This document shows, piece by piece, positions 1 through 8,047 of a stretch of 64,000 nt of DNA; within the stretch, counting starts at the first letter, position 1, and each line of letters opens with the position of its first letter. Source of the stretch: Agarilytica sp033852165 (lineage in GTDB: Bacteria > Pseudomonadota > Gammaproteobacteria > Pseudomonadales > Cellvibrionaceae). The stretch covers positions 13,642-77,641 of the forward strand of contig JAWSUZ010000029.1 of the NCBI GenBank assembly GCA_033852165.1, in the 5' to 3' direction. The notes beneath the pieces were generated by a model that did not search any database, was not told where the DNA came from, and saw only the letters and a list, made by a program, of their open reading frames with translations. Position numbers and translations under genes: made by a program.

Positions 1-102
1 CCCGTTAAGGATGCTATCCCAGGTTTGCTTAACATCGTGACCAACCGAACTGATAACACCCAGCCCCGTCACTACAACCCGATTGCGACTCACACGACTC
101 AC
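1..102 (-). CDS. fabF: Beta-ketoacyl-ACP synthase II (FabF), N-terminal fragment
   Basis: The first 34 codons of a minus-strand gene that runs off the left edge. The translation opens MSRVSRNRVVVTGLGVISSV, the usual thiolase-fold start of FabF (VVVTGLG motif). The enzyme condenses malonyl-ACP with acyl-ACP in type II fatty-acid elongation. The start must be GTG at 102, because an overlapping upstream ATG is followed at once by a stop. A strong AGGAGG lies 5 bases before the GTG. It directly follows acpP, the normal neighbour, with a hairpin between them. The catalytic Cys-His-His lies outside the window. Confidence 0.93.
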   Translation of the reverse strand, partial: MSRVSRNRVVVTGLGVISSVGHDVKQTWDSILNG

Positions 103-167
103 ATTAGCCTCCTAACAAGCGGCTACCGATAACCGGCAAAGAAAATAGAAAATGGAAAACAGAATAA

Positions 168-207
168 AATAAAAGCCGCACTATTCAACATAGATACGGC
201 TTTTATT
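168..207 (-). terminator. Stem-loop between acpP and fabF, likely partial terminator
   Basis: An 11-bp perfect inverted repeat (168-178 with 197-207) with an 18-base loop. The stem has a GCCG core flanked by A/T runs, so on the minus strand the right arm ends in a T-rich stretch after acpP. The position fits an attenuating terminator that keeps acpP transcripts in excess of fabF. The loop is long, so strength is uncertain. Confidence 0.55.
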
Positions 208-235
208 AAAAGATTCAACAACAAGAAATAGCAAA

Positions 236-472
236 TTACGCTTGATTTGAGTTGATGTAGTCAATTGCTAACTGAACAGTAGTAATTTTTTCAGCTTCTT
301 CATCAGGAATTTCTGTTTCGAATTCTTCCTCTAAAGCCATTACTAATTCAACGGTGTCTAAAGAATCTGCACCAAGGTCTTCAACAAAAGATGCCTCGTT
401 TTTTACTTCGTCTTCTTTAACGCCTAGTTGTTCTGCGACAATTTTTTTAACGCGTTCTTCAATGCTGCTCAT
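236..472 (-). CDS. acpP: Acyl carrier protein
   Basis: A 78-residue acidic four-helix carrier protein that holds the growing acyl chain on phosphopantetheine. The GADSLDTVEL motif places the modified serine at residue 37. Length and sequence are typical of proteobacterial AcpP. I take the ATG at 472 (MSSIEERVKK); the open frame extends 16 codons upstream, but that part lacks similarity to ACPs. It lies between fabG and fabF. The 197-base gap on its fabG side is the longest within the cluster and probably holds a dedicated acpP promoter. Confidence 0.97.
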   Translation of the reverse strand: MSSIEERVKKIVAEQLGVKEDEVKNEASFVEDLGADSLDTVELVMALEEEFETEIPDEEAEKITTVQLAIDYINSNQA

Positions 473-669
473 AGTCGTTCTTAACTCCCAAAATGATCTC
501 TTGTTAAGCCGTACAATCACGTGAATTCAATAAAACCTATTCACAAATGTAAGCTATAAAATAGCTCTGGCCAGTGCGTGCGCGCATTTTAACGCTATTT
601 CCACCGCTTGTAACGCCTGAATCAAGAAAAGTTTAAAAAAATATCATTTAACTCAGCCAAATCAATGAC

Positions 670-1413
670 TTAGCACATGTAAAGACCACCATTAACATGG
701 ATAGTTTCACCTGTTACATAGCTTGAGTCGTCACCACTCAAGAATTTGACCACCTTCGCGATCTCTTCAGGCTGACCAAGGCGGGCCAAAGGTATGCCGC
801 CCAGCATCAAGTTCTTTTGCTCATCGGTAAGCACATCCGTCATATCTGTATCGATAAAACCGGGCGCCACAGCATTTACAGTCACGTTACGCGAGCCCAC
901 TTCTTTCGCCAGCGATCGTGTAAACCCCGACACTCCAGCTTTAGTCGCTGCATAGTTCGTCTGACCGGCGTTACCCATCTGACCTACAACAGAAGAAATG
1001 TTGATAATCCGACCCCATCGAGCTTTCATCATTCCGCGCATACAAGCTTTACTCAGACGATAAACAGCGCTCAGGTTGGTATTGATCACGTCAAACCACT
1101 CTTCTTCACTCATACGCATCAACAAATTATCTTTTGTGATGCCCGCATTGTTCACCAATATAACAGGGACGCCATAAGCCTCTTTAATCGCAGCCATAAC
1201 CTTAGCAACAGACTCCACATCGGTTACATTCAACATCATGCCCTGCCCTTTAAGGCCCTTCTCTTTAAAGCGAGCCGTAATTTTTTCTGCTCCAGCTTCG
1301 GTAGTTGCAGTGCCGATAACAGTAGCGCCTTCAGCACCTAAGGTATCCGAGATTGCCGCACCAATACCGCGACTTGCGCCAGTAACCAGCGCGATTTTAT
1401 CTTCTAAAGACAT
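670..1413 (-). CDS. fabG: 3-oxoacyl-ACP reductase FabG
   Basis: A 247-residue short-chain dehydrogenase that reduces beta-ketoacyl-ACP with NADPH. Visible signatures are the nucleotide-binding TGASRGIG near residue 12, the NNAGIT motif near residue 90, the catalytic Ser in ISSVVGQ and the YAATKAG Tyr/Lys pair near 151-155, and the conserved C-terminal GGLYMC. Length is the family norm. It is 11 bases downstream of fabD and presumably cotranscribed with it. Confidence 0.97.
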   Translation of the reverse strand: MSLEDKIALVTGASRGIGAAISDTLGAEGATVIGTATTEAGAEKITARFKEKGLKGQGMMLNVTDVESVAKVMAAIKEAYGVPVILVNNAGITKDNLLMRMSEEEWFDVINTNLSAVYRLSKACMRGMMKARWGRIINISSVVGQMGNAGQTNYAATKAGVSGFTRSLAKEVGSRNVTVNAVAPGFIDTDMTDVLTDEQKNLMLGGIPLARLGQPEEIAKVVKFLSGDDSSYVTGETIHVNGGLYMC

Positions 1414-1424
1414 AAGTCCCCCTA

Positions 1425-2363
1425 TTATTGTTGTATTGATTCGATTGCTGACGCCAAAGCGTCCGGCTTATCAATTGCGAAAGAGCTGATCGATTTATCA
1501 ATGCGACGATTCAAGCCACTTAAAACCTTACCTGGGCCACACTCGACAGACTGCGTAATGCCCTTACTGACGAGAGCCTGAACACAAGACACCCATTTTA
1601 CAGGGCTATATATTTGTTCAACCATTACCCGCTTTATTTTTTCTCCGTCACCTTCCGTCTGAGCACTAACATTGTGCACAATCGGTATCTTAGGCTGGTT
1701 AAATGTTGTTGCCATTATTTCAGCCTCCAGACGATCTGCAGCAGGCTTCATCAGAGACGTATGGAAAGGTGCGCTTACGGGCAAAGACATGGCTTTTTTG
1801 GCCCCGGCCTCTCGACACGCTTCAATAGCCTTTCCAACACTGCCAGCACTGCCAGCAATAACCAACTGCCCCGGAGAATTGTAATTAACCGGCGAGACCA
1901 CGCCGCTCGAAGAAAGGTCTGTGCATATTTTTTCAACAATCTCATCGGCAAGACCGATGATGGCAGCCATCGCCCCCTCTCCCGCAGGCACTGCATCTTG
2001 CATATACTGACCACGCAAACGAACAAGTTTTACAGCGTCTTGAAAAGACACCACTTCGGACGCCACTAGCGCAGACCACTCACCCAAACTATGTCCAGCC
2101 AAAAGCGCAGGCGTACTGCCATTTTGATCTTGCCAAATTCGCCAAAGAGCAATACTACATGTCAGCAAAATCGGCTGAGTAACTTCAGTCAAATTGAGTT
2201 TTTCTTGAGGACCCTCTTTTACTGTTTCCCACACGTCATAACCCAAGGCTTCAGAGGCCTCCCGAAACGTAGACTGAAATAATTCACTGGATTCAAAATC
2301 AGCCAGCATGCCAACTTTTTGAGACCCTTGACCGGGAAATATTATTGCGAGATTTTCTTTCAT
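1425..2363 (-). CDS. fabD: Malonyl-CoA:ACP transacylase FabD
   Basis: About 312 residues. It transfers malonyl groups from CoA to ACP to supply elongation. The N-terminal FPGQGSQ loop and the nucleophile elbow GHSLGEW (Ser near residue 92) are intact, and the later APFHTSLM segment carries the catalytic His. I choose the ATG at 2363 (MKENLAIIFPGQ), matching the usual FabD start; a TTG four codons upstream is possible. It sits between plsX and fabG, as in other gammaproteobacteria. Confidence 0.96.
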   Translation of the reverse strand: MKENLAIIFPGQGSQKVGMLADFESSELFQSTFREASEALGYDVWETVKEGPQEKLNLTEVTQPILLTCSIALWRIWQDQNGSTPALLAGHSLGEWSALVASEVVSFQDAVKLVRLRGQYMQDAVPAGEGAMAAIIGLADEIVEKICTDLSSSGVVSPVNYNSPGQLVIAGSAGSVGKAIEACREAGAKKAMSLPVSAPFHTSLMKPAADRLEAEIMATTFNQPKIPIVHNVSAQTEGDGEKIKRVMVEQIYSPVKWVSCVQALVSKGITQSVECGPGKVLSGLNRRIDKSISSFAIDKPDALASAIESIQQ

Positions 2364-2406
2364 GACACTGATCAACCACGTTAATTAAACCATTAAACAA
2401 ACAACT

Positions 2407-3402
2407 TTAAGTGAAGCTAGCCTCTAACCTATTTGGAATATCCGCCTCGACTTGCGACTTAGCCGCAAACAAAGCCTCACAAAAACCATCCTCATCAGCC
2501 CCTCCATGACTCTTAACAACCACCTTTTTCAAACCAAGCAAAGCGGCACCATTATATTTTGATGGATCAAAGCGCTCTCGCCAATCCTTTAGAGCAGATC
2601 GGCTCACAAAACCCAATATGCGCCGCCATAAGCTACCCGAGAATTCCTGCCTAAAGCTTTCCAGAATAAACTGAGTCGCGCCTTCACTCACTTTCAAAGC
2701 GACATTGCCAACAAAACCATCACAAACAATCACGTCGACATTGCCACTGTATAAATGATTACCTTCCACAAACCCAGTAAAGCGAAGCCCTGAGCACTCA
2801 TCCATTAATGCGTAAGCGTGTTTGATATCAGCATTACCCTTGGAGCTCTCTGCACCCACATTCAGTAAAGCTACACCAGGATCAACACAACCATTAACCT
2901 TAGCCAGGGCCGCCCCCATAACTGCAAACTGTAAAAGCTGCTCAGGAGAACAATTCAAATTTGCCCCCAAATCCAAAAGATAGCTAATGCCACTTGCGGT
3001 GGGAATGGGTTTACAAATAGCCGGTCGATTCATGCCGTTAATCGTTTCAACTAAAAAACGACTCATTGCCATCAGGGCCCCAGTATTACCGGCGCTCACG
3101 CAAGCCTGCGCATCGCCACGGGACAAACTCTCCAGAGCACACCACATGGAAGACTGACGCTTATTGCGATAGGCCGAACCAGGAGCATCTCCCATTTCAA
3201 CAATTTGCTCACAATGAACTAGATTAATACGCTCGCGTAGAGAGGAGCTAGGAAGAAGGGGTTCGATCGCATCACTTTTACCAAAGAGACATACATCGAA
3301 ATCATTTTGAGCGGATAGAAATTTTAGGGTCGCTGGAACGCAAAGACGGGGACCTTGGTCCCCGCCCATCGCATCAATAGCAATTTTTTGTCTTAGCGAC
3401 AA
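2407..3402 (-). CDS. plsX: Phosphate acyltransferase PlsX
   Basis: 331 residues. PlsX makes acyl-phosphate from acyl-ACP for phosphatidic acid synthesis at the membrane. The IAIDAMGGD signature near the N-terminus and the SAGNTGALMA segment are diagnostic. The start is TTG at 3402, two bases after the rpmF stop; no ATG or GTG precedes the conserved IDAMGGD motif, so the TTG start is well supported and suggests translational coupling to rpmF. The length matches the family. Confidence 0.95.
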   Translation of the reverse strand: MSLRQKIAIDAMGGDQGPRLCVPATLKFLSAQNDFDVCLFGKSDAIEPLLPSSSLRERINLVHCEQIVEMGDAPGSAYRNKRQSSMWCALESLSRGDAQACVSAGNTGALMAMSRFLVETINGMNRPAICKPIPTASGISYLLDLGANLNCSPEQLLQFAVMGAALAKVNGCVDPGVALLNVGAESSKGNADIKHAYALMDECSGLRFTGFVEGNHLYSGNVDVIVCDGFVGNVALKVSEGATQFILESFRQEFSGSLWRRILGFVSRSALKDWRERFDPSKYNGAALLGLKKVVVKSHGGADEDGFCEALFAAKSQVEADIPNRLEASFT

Positions 3403-3404
3403 TC

Positions 3405-3587
3405 TTACTCGTCGTCAGCTATGTTGACAACTTTGCGACCCTGGTAAAAGCCGTCAGGTGTCACGTGGTGACGAAAATGCTTTTCACCCGTAGTTGGATC
3501 AACCGACAAAGTGCTTTTAGTCAAAGCATCATGTGAACGACGCATGCCGCGACGTGAACGGGTTTTTTTACTTTTTTGTACTGCCAT
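3405..3587 (-). CDS. rpmF: 50S ribosomal protein L32
   Basis: A 60-residue basic protein starting MAVQKSKKTRSRRGMRRSHD, the classical L32 N-terminus. A further nine codons are open upstream, but the MAVQ start is conserved in the family. It belongs to the large subunit. Its place between yceD and plsX is the standard arrangement linking ribosome and lipid synthesis. Confidence 0.97.
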   Translation of the reverse strand: MAVQKSKKTRSRRGMRRSHDALTKSTLSVDPTTGEKHFRHHVTPDGFYQGRKVVNIADDE

Positions 3588-3655
3588 AGGTTTGACTCCA
3601 ATATCTAAAACCAACAGCCTGGCTCACGCCAGTCTTATTGATCTAACAAAACGCT

Positions 3656-4198
3656 TTACTGCTTTGAATCTTTATTTTTCAAAGCAGATAAAACGCTAAA
3701 GGGATTATCTTCTTTAGTCTCAGGTTCCAATAGCTCATCACCACTGGACATCAAGCTCGCATCGACACACTCGCTTTCATGGTATGAAACAACGGGCAAA
3801 GAAAGCAAAAGCTCATCTTCTACTAAGGTGTAAACATCCACCTCGTCTTCATCAACTATCCAAGGATCTAACGCCCCTGATAGTGCTTTAGCCTCGTCTT
3901 CATTCCTCACAATACAAATCGAAACACTGACTTCAACAGCATTCGCAGGTATTGATTGAAGGCAGCGTTGACACTGATAAACCAGCTTCGCCGACACCTT
4001 CCCACTCACTATCATTTTGCCATCTTCACGTATCGAAAAAGCGAGACGCGCATCGATAACGCCGATAGAATCAACGGCTTCTGCAAGCCTAGTCATTACC
4101 GTGCTTTCGACTGGACCTTCAATCACGACCTCACCGTACGCGAGTTTTCGCGGACTAATTAGGCGTGGAAGTTGTTGCAATAGTGAGCCCTCAGACAT
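3656..4198 (-). CDS. yceD: YceD/DUF177 family protein (23S rRNA accumulation protein)
   Basis: 180 residues. DUF177 proteins are encoded beside rpmF and are implicated in 23S rRNA accumulation; the mechanism is unclear. The sequence shows the expected CQRC pair near residue 77 and a second Cys in HESEC, plus an acidic C-terminal half. I start at ATG 4198 (MSEGSLLQQ) rather than 22 codons upstream, where the frame continues without recognisable similarity. It is the first gene of the yceD-fabF operon; the promoter should lie in the 95-base gap shared with maf. Confidence 0.88.
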   Translation of the reverse strand: MSEGSLLQQLPRLISPRKLAYGEVVIEGPVESTVMTRLAEAVDSIGVIDARLAFSIREDGKMIVSGKVSAKLVYQCQRCLQSIPANAVEVSVSICIVRNEDEAKALSGALDPWIVDEDEVDVYTLVEDELLLSLPVVSYHESECVDASLMSSGDELLEPETKEDNPFSVLSALKNKDSKQ

Positions 4199-4293
4199 AA
4201 GCGCGCAATGATAGGGAGTTGTCCTACCCCTGTCAAAGAAAAACACACAAATACGCCACAACACGCCACCTTTAATATTAGCTTTGAGTCATT

Positions 4294-4947
4294 ATGATGA
4301 ATTCGGTCCCAAGCCCCGCCATTCCTAGCTCCTTAACCACCAAATTAATCCTCGCTTCTAGCTCTCCCTATCGAAAAGCTCAGCTAGTAGAGCGCTTTGG
4401 GCTCAACCTAGAATGCCTCAGCCCCAACATCGATGAATCCCCCTTAAATGGCGAAACGCCCAAAGCAACCGCTCTCCGACTTTCAAAAGCCAAAGCCCTC
4501 TCAATTCAGGAGCGCATTCCCCGCAACACCTCAGCCTTGATTATCGCGGGGGATCAGACAGCAGAATTCCAAGGCTTGCTACTCAAAAAACCGGGAAATC
4601 ACGAATCTGCGACCATTCAACTTAGAGAATTTAGCGGACAGTGCATTACCTTTTACTCAGGCGTATGCCTTTTAGAAAGCCCACAAAGCAAAGCCCAAGT
4701 CAGCTGCATTGAAACCCATGTTCGTATGCGAACACTCAGTAACAAGCAAATTGAATCTTACCTAAGAAGAGACACACCCTACGACTGCGTGGGTGCATTC
4801 AAAAATGAAACTCTTGGCATTGCGCTATTTGAAAGCATCGAAAGCTCAGACCCCAGCGCACTGACAGGACTTCCCCTCATCACTCTAAACTCAATGCTCC
4901 TCAATGCTGGCTTCGACGTTCTAACAATGACCGAAGGGGCAAAATAG
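4294..4947 (+). CDS. yceF: Maf-family nucleotide pyrophosphatase (YceF type)
   Basis: 217 residues. Maf proteins hydrolyse non-canonical or modified NTPs; the YceF subgroup acts on m7GTP. The signature ASSSPYRKAQL lies near residues 20-30, the catalytic Asp is in the IIAGDQTA segment, and the C-terminal GLPLITLNSML is family-typical. There is a short N-terminal extension of about 15 residues before the conserved LILASSSP; two ATGs are adjacent at the start. It is divergent from yceD, a common arrangement. Confidence 0.92.
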   Translation: MMNSVPSPAIPSSLTTKLILASSSPYRKAQLVERFGLNLECLSPNIDESPLNGETPKATALRLSKAKALSIQERIPRNTSALIIAGDQTAEFQGLLLKKPGNHESATIQLREFSGQCITFYSGVCLLESPQSKAQVSCIETHVRMRTLSNKQIESYLRRDTPYDCVGAFKNETLGIALFESIESSDPSALTGLPLITLNSMLLNAGFDVLTMTEGAK

Positions 4948-4989
4948 TTAAGCAGGCAAAAAAAGAAAATAGTCGCCGCCAGACTATTG

Positions 4990-5108
4990 AGCCCGGCACA
5001 AACAAAACTGTAGCGCGGTGAAAAATCTTTAGCTCGATTTGCGCTAAGCGTATGCGCGTTTTAAATTTGTTCGCAACAGGCATCCAGCTAATTAGTCGAA
5101 CACGGGCT
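4990..5108. repeat. Dispersed palindromic intergenic repeat, copy C
   Basis: A palindromic element between maf and dgkA. The outer arms AGCCCG (4990-4995) and CGGGCT (5103-5108) are complementary, as are the inner arms 5008-5015 and 5072-5079 (7 of 8). The core 5010-5083 aligns over an identical 74-base length with 59119-59192 near the right end of the window; both share TAGCG-GGTGAA, TTTGCGCTA and TTTAAATTTG blocks. Two convergent genes end on either side, so it may also act as a terminator or RNA stem-loop. Confidence 0.75.
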
Positions 5109-5119
5109 ATTTATACAAA

Positions 5120-5512
5120 CTAAAAAGAGGAGGCTAACGAAGAAGCCATAGGAAAAAGAATACCGCCCCATACAAACACCCAGATTAAGATGCTGAGTAA
5201 TACCGCCGCTGACCCCATATCCTTGGCCCGCCCCGACAATTCGTGTTTTTCTGAGCCAATCCGGTCAACCACAGCCTCGATTGCTGAATTAACCAACTCC
5301 ACAATCAAAACAAAGATAACAGCCGACACCATCGCAACGCGCTCTAACACGCTAACAGGCAACCAAAACGCCAAAGGAATAAGGATCAATGCAGAAATCA
5401 ACTCCTGCCGAAACGCGGCTTCGTTTACAAAACAAGCACGAAACCCCAGGTAAGAGTAATAAAACGACTTCGCAAAACGCGTAAAACCTTTATTTTTAAC
5501 CACCATGGCCAT
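5120..5512 (-). CDS. dgkA: Diacylglycerol kinase DgkA
   Basis: 130 residues with three predicted transmembrane helices. It phosphorylates diacylglycerol to phosphatidate and recycles the diacylglycerol released by periplasmic glucan or LPS modification. The family signature is clear: NEAAFRQE near residue 31, ELVNSAIEAVVDRIG in the second helix, and AKDMGSAAV after it (active-site Glu and Asn included). Start at 5512 or at the second ATG two codons later. It lies 14 bases after fldB and is probably cotranscribed with it. Confidence 0.93.
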   Translation of the reverse strand: MAMVVKNKGFTRFAKSFYYSYLGFRACFVNEAAFRQELISALILIPLAFWLPVSVLERVAMVSAVIFVLIVELVNSAIEAVVDRIGSEKHELSGRAKDMGSAAVLLSILIWVFVWGGILFPMASSLASSF

Positions 5513-5526
5513 AGATCTCTAGGGTT

Positions 5527-6069
5527 CTAATCTTGAATTTCGATAACAGAAGACTGCATCTCAAATTGCTCGACTAGCTGAGCGCACCACTGATTAAGTC
5601 GCTGGGATGTTTGATCGGCTTGCTGATCTTCATCAAGACCTAAGCCCATAAATAAATCCTCTCCCTCCACTTTCGCCTTAGAGGCATCAAATTCATAGCC
5701 TTCGGTAGGCCAATAGCCAACAACGTTCGCGCCATTTTTCTTGATAACATCGTGCAGCATTCCAAGCGCATCAAGAAAGAAGTCGCTATAGCCAAATTGA
5801 TCACCTAAACCGTATAACGCAACGGTCTTCCCGGTAAAGTCGACTTCAGAAATATCATCCCAAAACTCCTCCCAGTCAGATTGAATCTGGCCAAAATCCC
5901 AGGTCGGAATGCCCAGAATGATACAGTCGTACTCGGTAAACTCAAGCTGAGTTACATCAGCAACGTCATGAACATCACACACTTCAGACCCAAAACGTTT
6001 CTGGATACGATAGGCGACAGACTCTGTATTTCCATCGTCACTACCAAAAAACAAACCTATATCGGCCAC
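5527..6069 (-). CDS. fldB: Long-chain flavodoxin (FldB-like)
   Basis: 180 residues. An FMN electron carrier with the phosphate loop GSDDGNTES near residue 9, the isoalloxazine-contacting PTWDFGQIQSDWE, the YGLGDQFGYSDFF loop of long-chain flavodoxins, and the GYWPTEGYEF segment. The pattern is closer to E. coli FldB than FldA. The start is GTG at 6069 after an AGAGGTAAGG stretch. The C-terminal tail is about 10 residues longer than usual. It precedes dgkA. Confidence 0.92.
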   Translation of the reverse strand: MADIGLFFGSDDGNTESVAYRIQKRFGSEVCDVHDVADVTQLEFTEYDCIILGIPTWDFGQIQSDWEEFWDDISEVDFTGKTVALYGLGDQFGYSDFFLDALGMLHDVIKKNGANVVGYWPTEGYEFDASKAKVEGEDLFMGLGLDEDQQADQTSQRLNQWCAQLVEQFEMQSSVIEIQD

Positions 6070-6409
6070 ACCTTACCTCTGAATACTCTTGCGATTAGCG
6101 TCAAAGTGCGCATTCTCTCAACTTACCCCTCCCAACTCAACACATGCCCTTCTAACCGACACGCCCCCTATGCTCCAAATATGAAATAAGCGGCATAAAA
6201 GGAATAAAAGCGGCAATGTTTATCCTCAAACAACGAGGTCAACACTGAACTTACTGCGCCAATATTTTGACCACTCGTTAAACAACCTAAAGGACAACCC
6301 ATAAACCATTGATATTAAACAAGTTATTTTGTTGAGAAAATCTGGCACATATTTCGCTTTGTCTGTTTTATATGTGAACAGCTTGCCACCCAGCACTAGG
6401 TAACGATTT
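6070..6409. other. Divergent intergenic region fldB/diguanylate cyclase
   Basis: 340 bases without a supported gene. It should hold the promoters of fldB (minus) and the diguanylate cyclase (plus). The only internal structure I see is a short direct repeat, GCGGC followed by an A-rich hexamer, at about 6190-6215. An open frame on the minus strand here continues into the cyclase gene and looks like a shadow. Confidence 0.5.
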
Positions 6410-7333
6410 ATGGTCAGATTAGCCTCCACAAGATCCGAAAACGGCGTAAAACAAAACGCCTTTGCTCCAGCCAATAGACTGATCAACGAAAATCGTCTCA
6501 AAGAACTGCGCTTCAACTTGGCTTACAACCTTTTGCAAACCAATTTGGACCTCAATGTTACACTCGAACAGTTCTTCGAAAACCTACAGGATTTTGTGCA
6601 AACCACAGGGATGCTCTACATCCACGACTCATCCGGCACAGAAATTCAATTAGGCAAATTAAGTGCCCACACGGCGGCTTACAATATCGCCACAGAGGAA
6701 ACAAACCTCGGAAGAATTACCTTTTCACGAACAAAACGATTTGCGGCAACCGAACTTGCCGCACTAGAAATGATGATCGGAGTTCTTTTCTTCCCCCTCC
6801 GAAACGCACTTCAGTATCGACAAGCCGTTGACTCATCTATGCGCGACAACTTAACAGGAATCGGCAATCGATATGCCTTAGAAGAAAACTTTGACCGAGA
6901 GATCAAACTGGCAAAACGACACGACCGCCCCTTAACCCTACTTATGATCGACGTTGATCATTTCAAAAACGTAAATGATACGGTTGGTCACATCAACGGC
7001 GATAAAACACTGCAACAAATTGTGAAATCCACCCAGCAAACCCTACGAGAAACAGACCAGGTGTTTCGCTATGGCGGCGAAGAGTTTGTTGCGATATTGC
7101 ATAACACAGGTCTTCATGAAGCCAAAGTCATCGCCGAGCGCATACGCGTTAACGTCGCAATAACTCCGGTGCAACTCGACGATCAAGAACTATTTTGCAC
7201 CGTCAGCATTGGTGTCAACTGTTTCAATGGCGAAGATTCCAGCGAACAATTACTTGCCAAGGCTGACTCAGCCCTCTATCAGGCCAAAAATGCTGGGCGA
7301 AATCGCGTCGAGGTTTGGAATGCGAATAGCTAA
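6410..7333 (+). CDS. Diguanylate cyclase (GGDEF domain)
   Basis: 307 residues. A C-terminal GGDEF domain (about 140-305) with an intact active site RYGGEEF makes c-di-GMP from GTP. The allosteric I-site RETD lies five residues before GGEEF. The metal-binding segment MIDVDHFKNVND and the ending KNAGRNRVEV are typical. The N-terminal 135 residues look like a small cytosolic sensor (GAF-like fold possible), with no transmembrane helix. Input unknown. It stands next to the Tad region, but nothing shows that they are linked. Confidence 0.92.
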   Translation: MVRLASTRSENGVKQNAFAPANRLINENRLKELRFNLAYNLLQTNLDLNVTLEQFFENLQDFVQTTGMLYIHDSSGTEIQLGKLSAHTAAYNIATEETNLGRITFSRTKRFAATELAALEMMIGVLFFPLRNALQYRQAVDSSMRDNLTGIGNRYALEENFDREIKLAKRHDRPLTLLMIDVDHFKNVNDTVGHINGDKTLQQIVKSTQQTLRETDQVFRYGGEEFVAILHNTGLHEAKVIAERIRVNVAITPVQLDDQELFCTVSIGVNCFNGEDSSEQLLAKADSALYQAKNAGRNRVEVWNANS

Positions 7334-7761
7334 TACTTATATTGTTCGGTAGTTTTACTAACGGGATGTTATTAATGAATACAGTCTTTGACATGCTAAC
7401 GGGGCATTATTAATGGATTATTCCTGGGCGTAGTGTTGCCCAATGACATTTGAAACAGAAGAATTGTTGCTATCACACACCGAATCTATAGGTGCTGACT
7501 GTTTGTATTTAGCGAGGAGTTTGGGCAAGACGGTGGACAATGGCCGAATTGCAAAACAAGCCTAAAGCTCGAGTTCAATAATTGTGATTTAGGCCCGTTT
7601 CAAGAGTTTTTACTAGGAACAAAATCGGACCAGTTGCATAAATCTATTTAAACCTAGCAGCTGCACAGTATTATTTACGAGTTCACGTCAGCCCAGAGAA
7701 AGACTCATGAAATATCAATTACACTGGCCCTTTGATATTCCTATTCAAGAGCTTCTGCAAT
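7334..7761 (+). other. Gene-poor, AT-rich stretch with broken coding fragments
   Basis: 428 bases with no intact gene. Several short plus-strand frames look like remnants: a frame of about 40 codons from 7443 (MTFETEELLL...), a frame-shifted continuation around 7569-7650 containing FQEFLLGTKSDQ, and 27 codons from 7707 (MKYQLHWPFD...) ending at the window's 7789 region. They lie just past the 3' end of the RHS toxin operon, where displaced toxin tips and immunity genes often decay. Identity unknown. Confidence 0.4.
7358..7420 (+). repeat. Two copies of a CTAACGGG...ATTAATG motif
   Basis: Two near-identical stretches of about 25 bases (7358-7382 and 7395-7420) share CTAACGGG, then ATTATTAATG. 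A third copy occurs at 47698-47722, inside a separate palindromic element. The shared word suggests a short dispersed intergenic repeat, not coding sequence. Confidence 0.5.
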
Positions 7762-8019
7762 TCAGAAAACATCTGGCGACAATGATCTAGATAAATATTT
7801 ACTTGGAGAGTTTCTTACCTTCTCTGCAAATAATCTTACCCAGCTAGGGTCAGAATTTACTAACTCACACTCTTCAACACTCAGCTTTAAATTTAATTTT
7901 GCATCGACGAAACTTTTCGGAGAGTAGGGTACGGTTAAAATATACCCGCCTTGATCTATCTTATATAAGATATACTCCCACGGTTTTTGATCGATTTTTT
8001 CAGCTCTAATTTTAGCCAT
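7762..8019 (-). CDS. Small hypothetical protein downstream of the toxin/immunity pair
   Basis: An 85-residue protein of unknown function, with no signal peptide or transmembrane segment. I start at ATG 8019 (MAKIRAEKIDQKPW), which has AAGGG seven bases upstream; a TTG two codons earlier is less likely. The features GGYILTVPYSP and NSDPSWVRLFAEKV give no family I recognise. It lies 28 bases after the candidate immunity gene in the same direction and shares its low GC, so it may be a second immunity or toxin-associated cargo gene. Confidence 0.7.
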   Translation of the reverse strand: MAKIRAEKIDQKPWEYILYKIDQGGYILTVPYSPKSFVDAKLNLKLSVEECELVNSDPSWVRLFAEKVRNSPSKYLSRSLSPDVF

Positions 8020-8047
8020 AAACAAACCCTTTTCTTAACAAACACGT

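Noticed and set aside
473..520. Upstream extension of acpP
   Set aside because: The extra 16 codons lack similarity to ACPs; the usual MSSIEERV start fits.
817..1341. A 174-codon plus-strand frame over fabG
   Set aside because: Antisense shadow of a conserved gene.
6226..6516. A minus-strand frame between fldB and the diguanylate cyclase
   Set aside because: It overlaps the cyclase start, has no ribosome site and no recognisable pattern.
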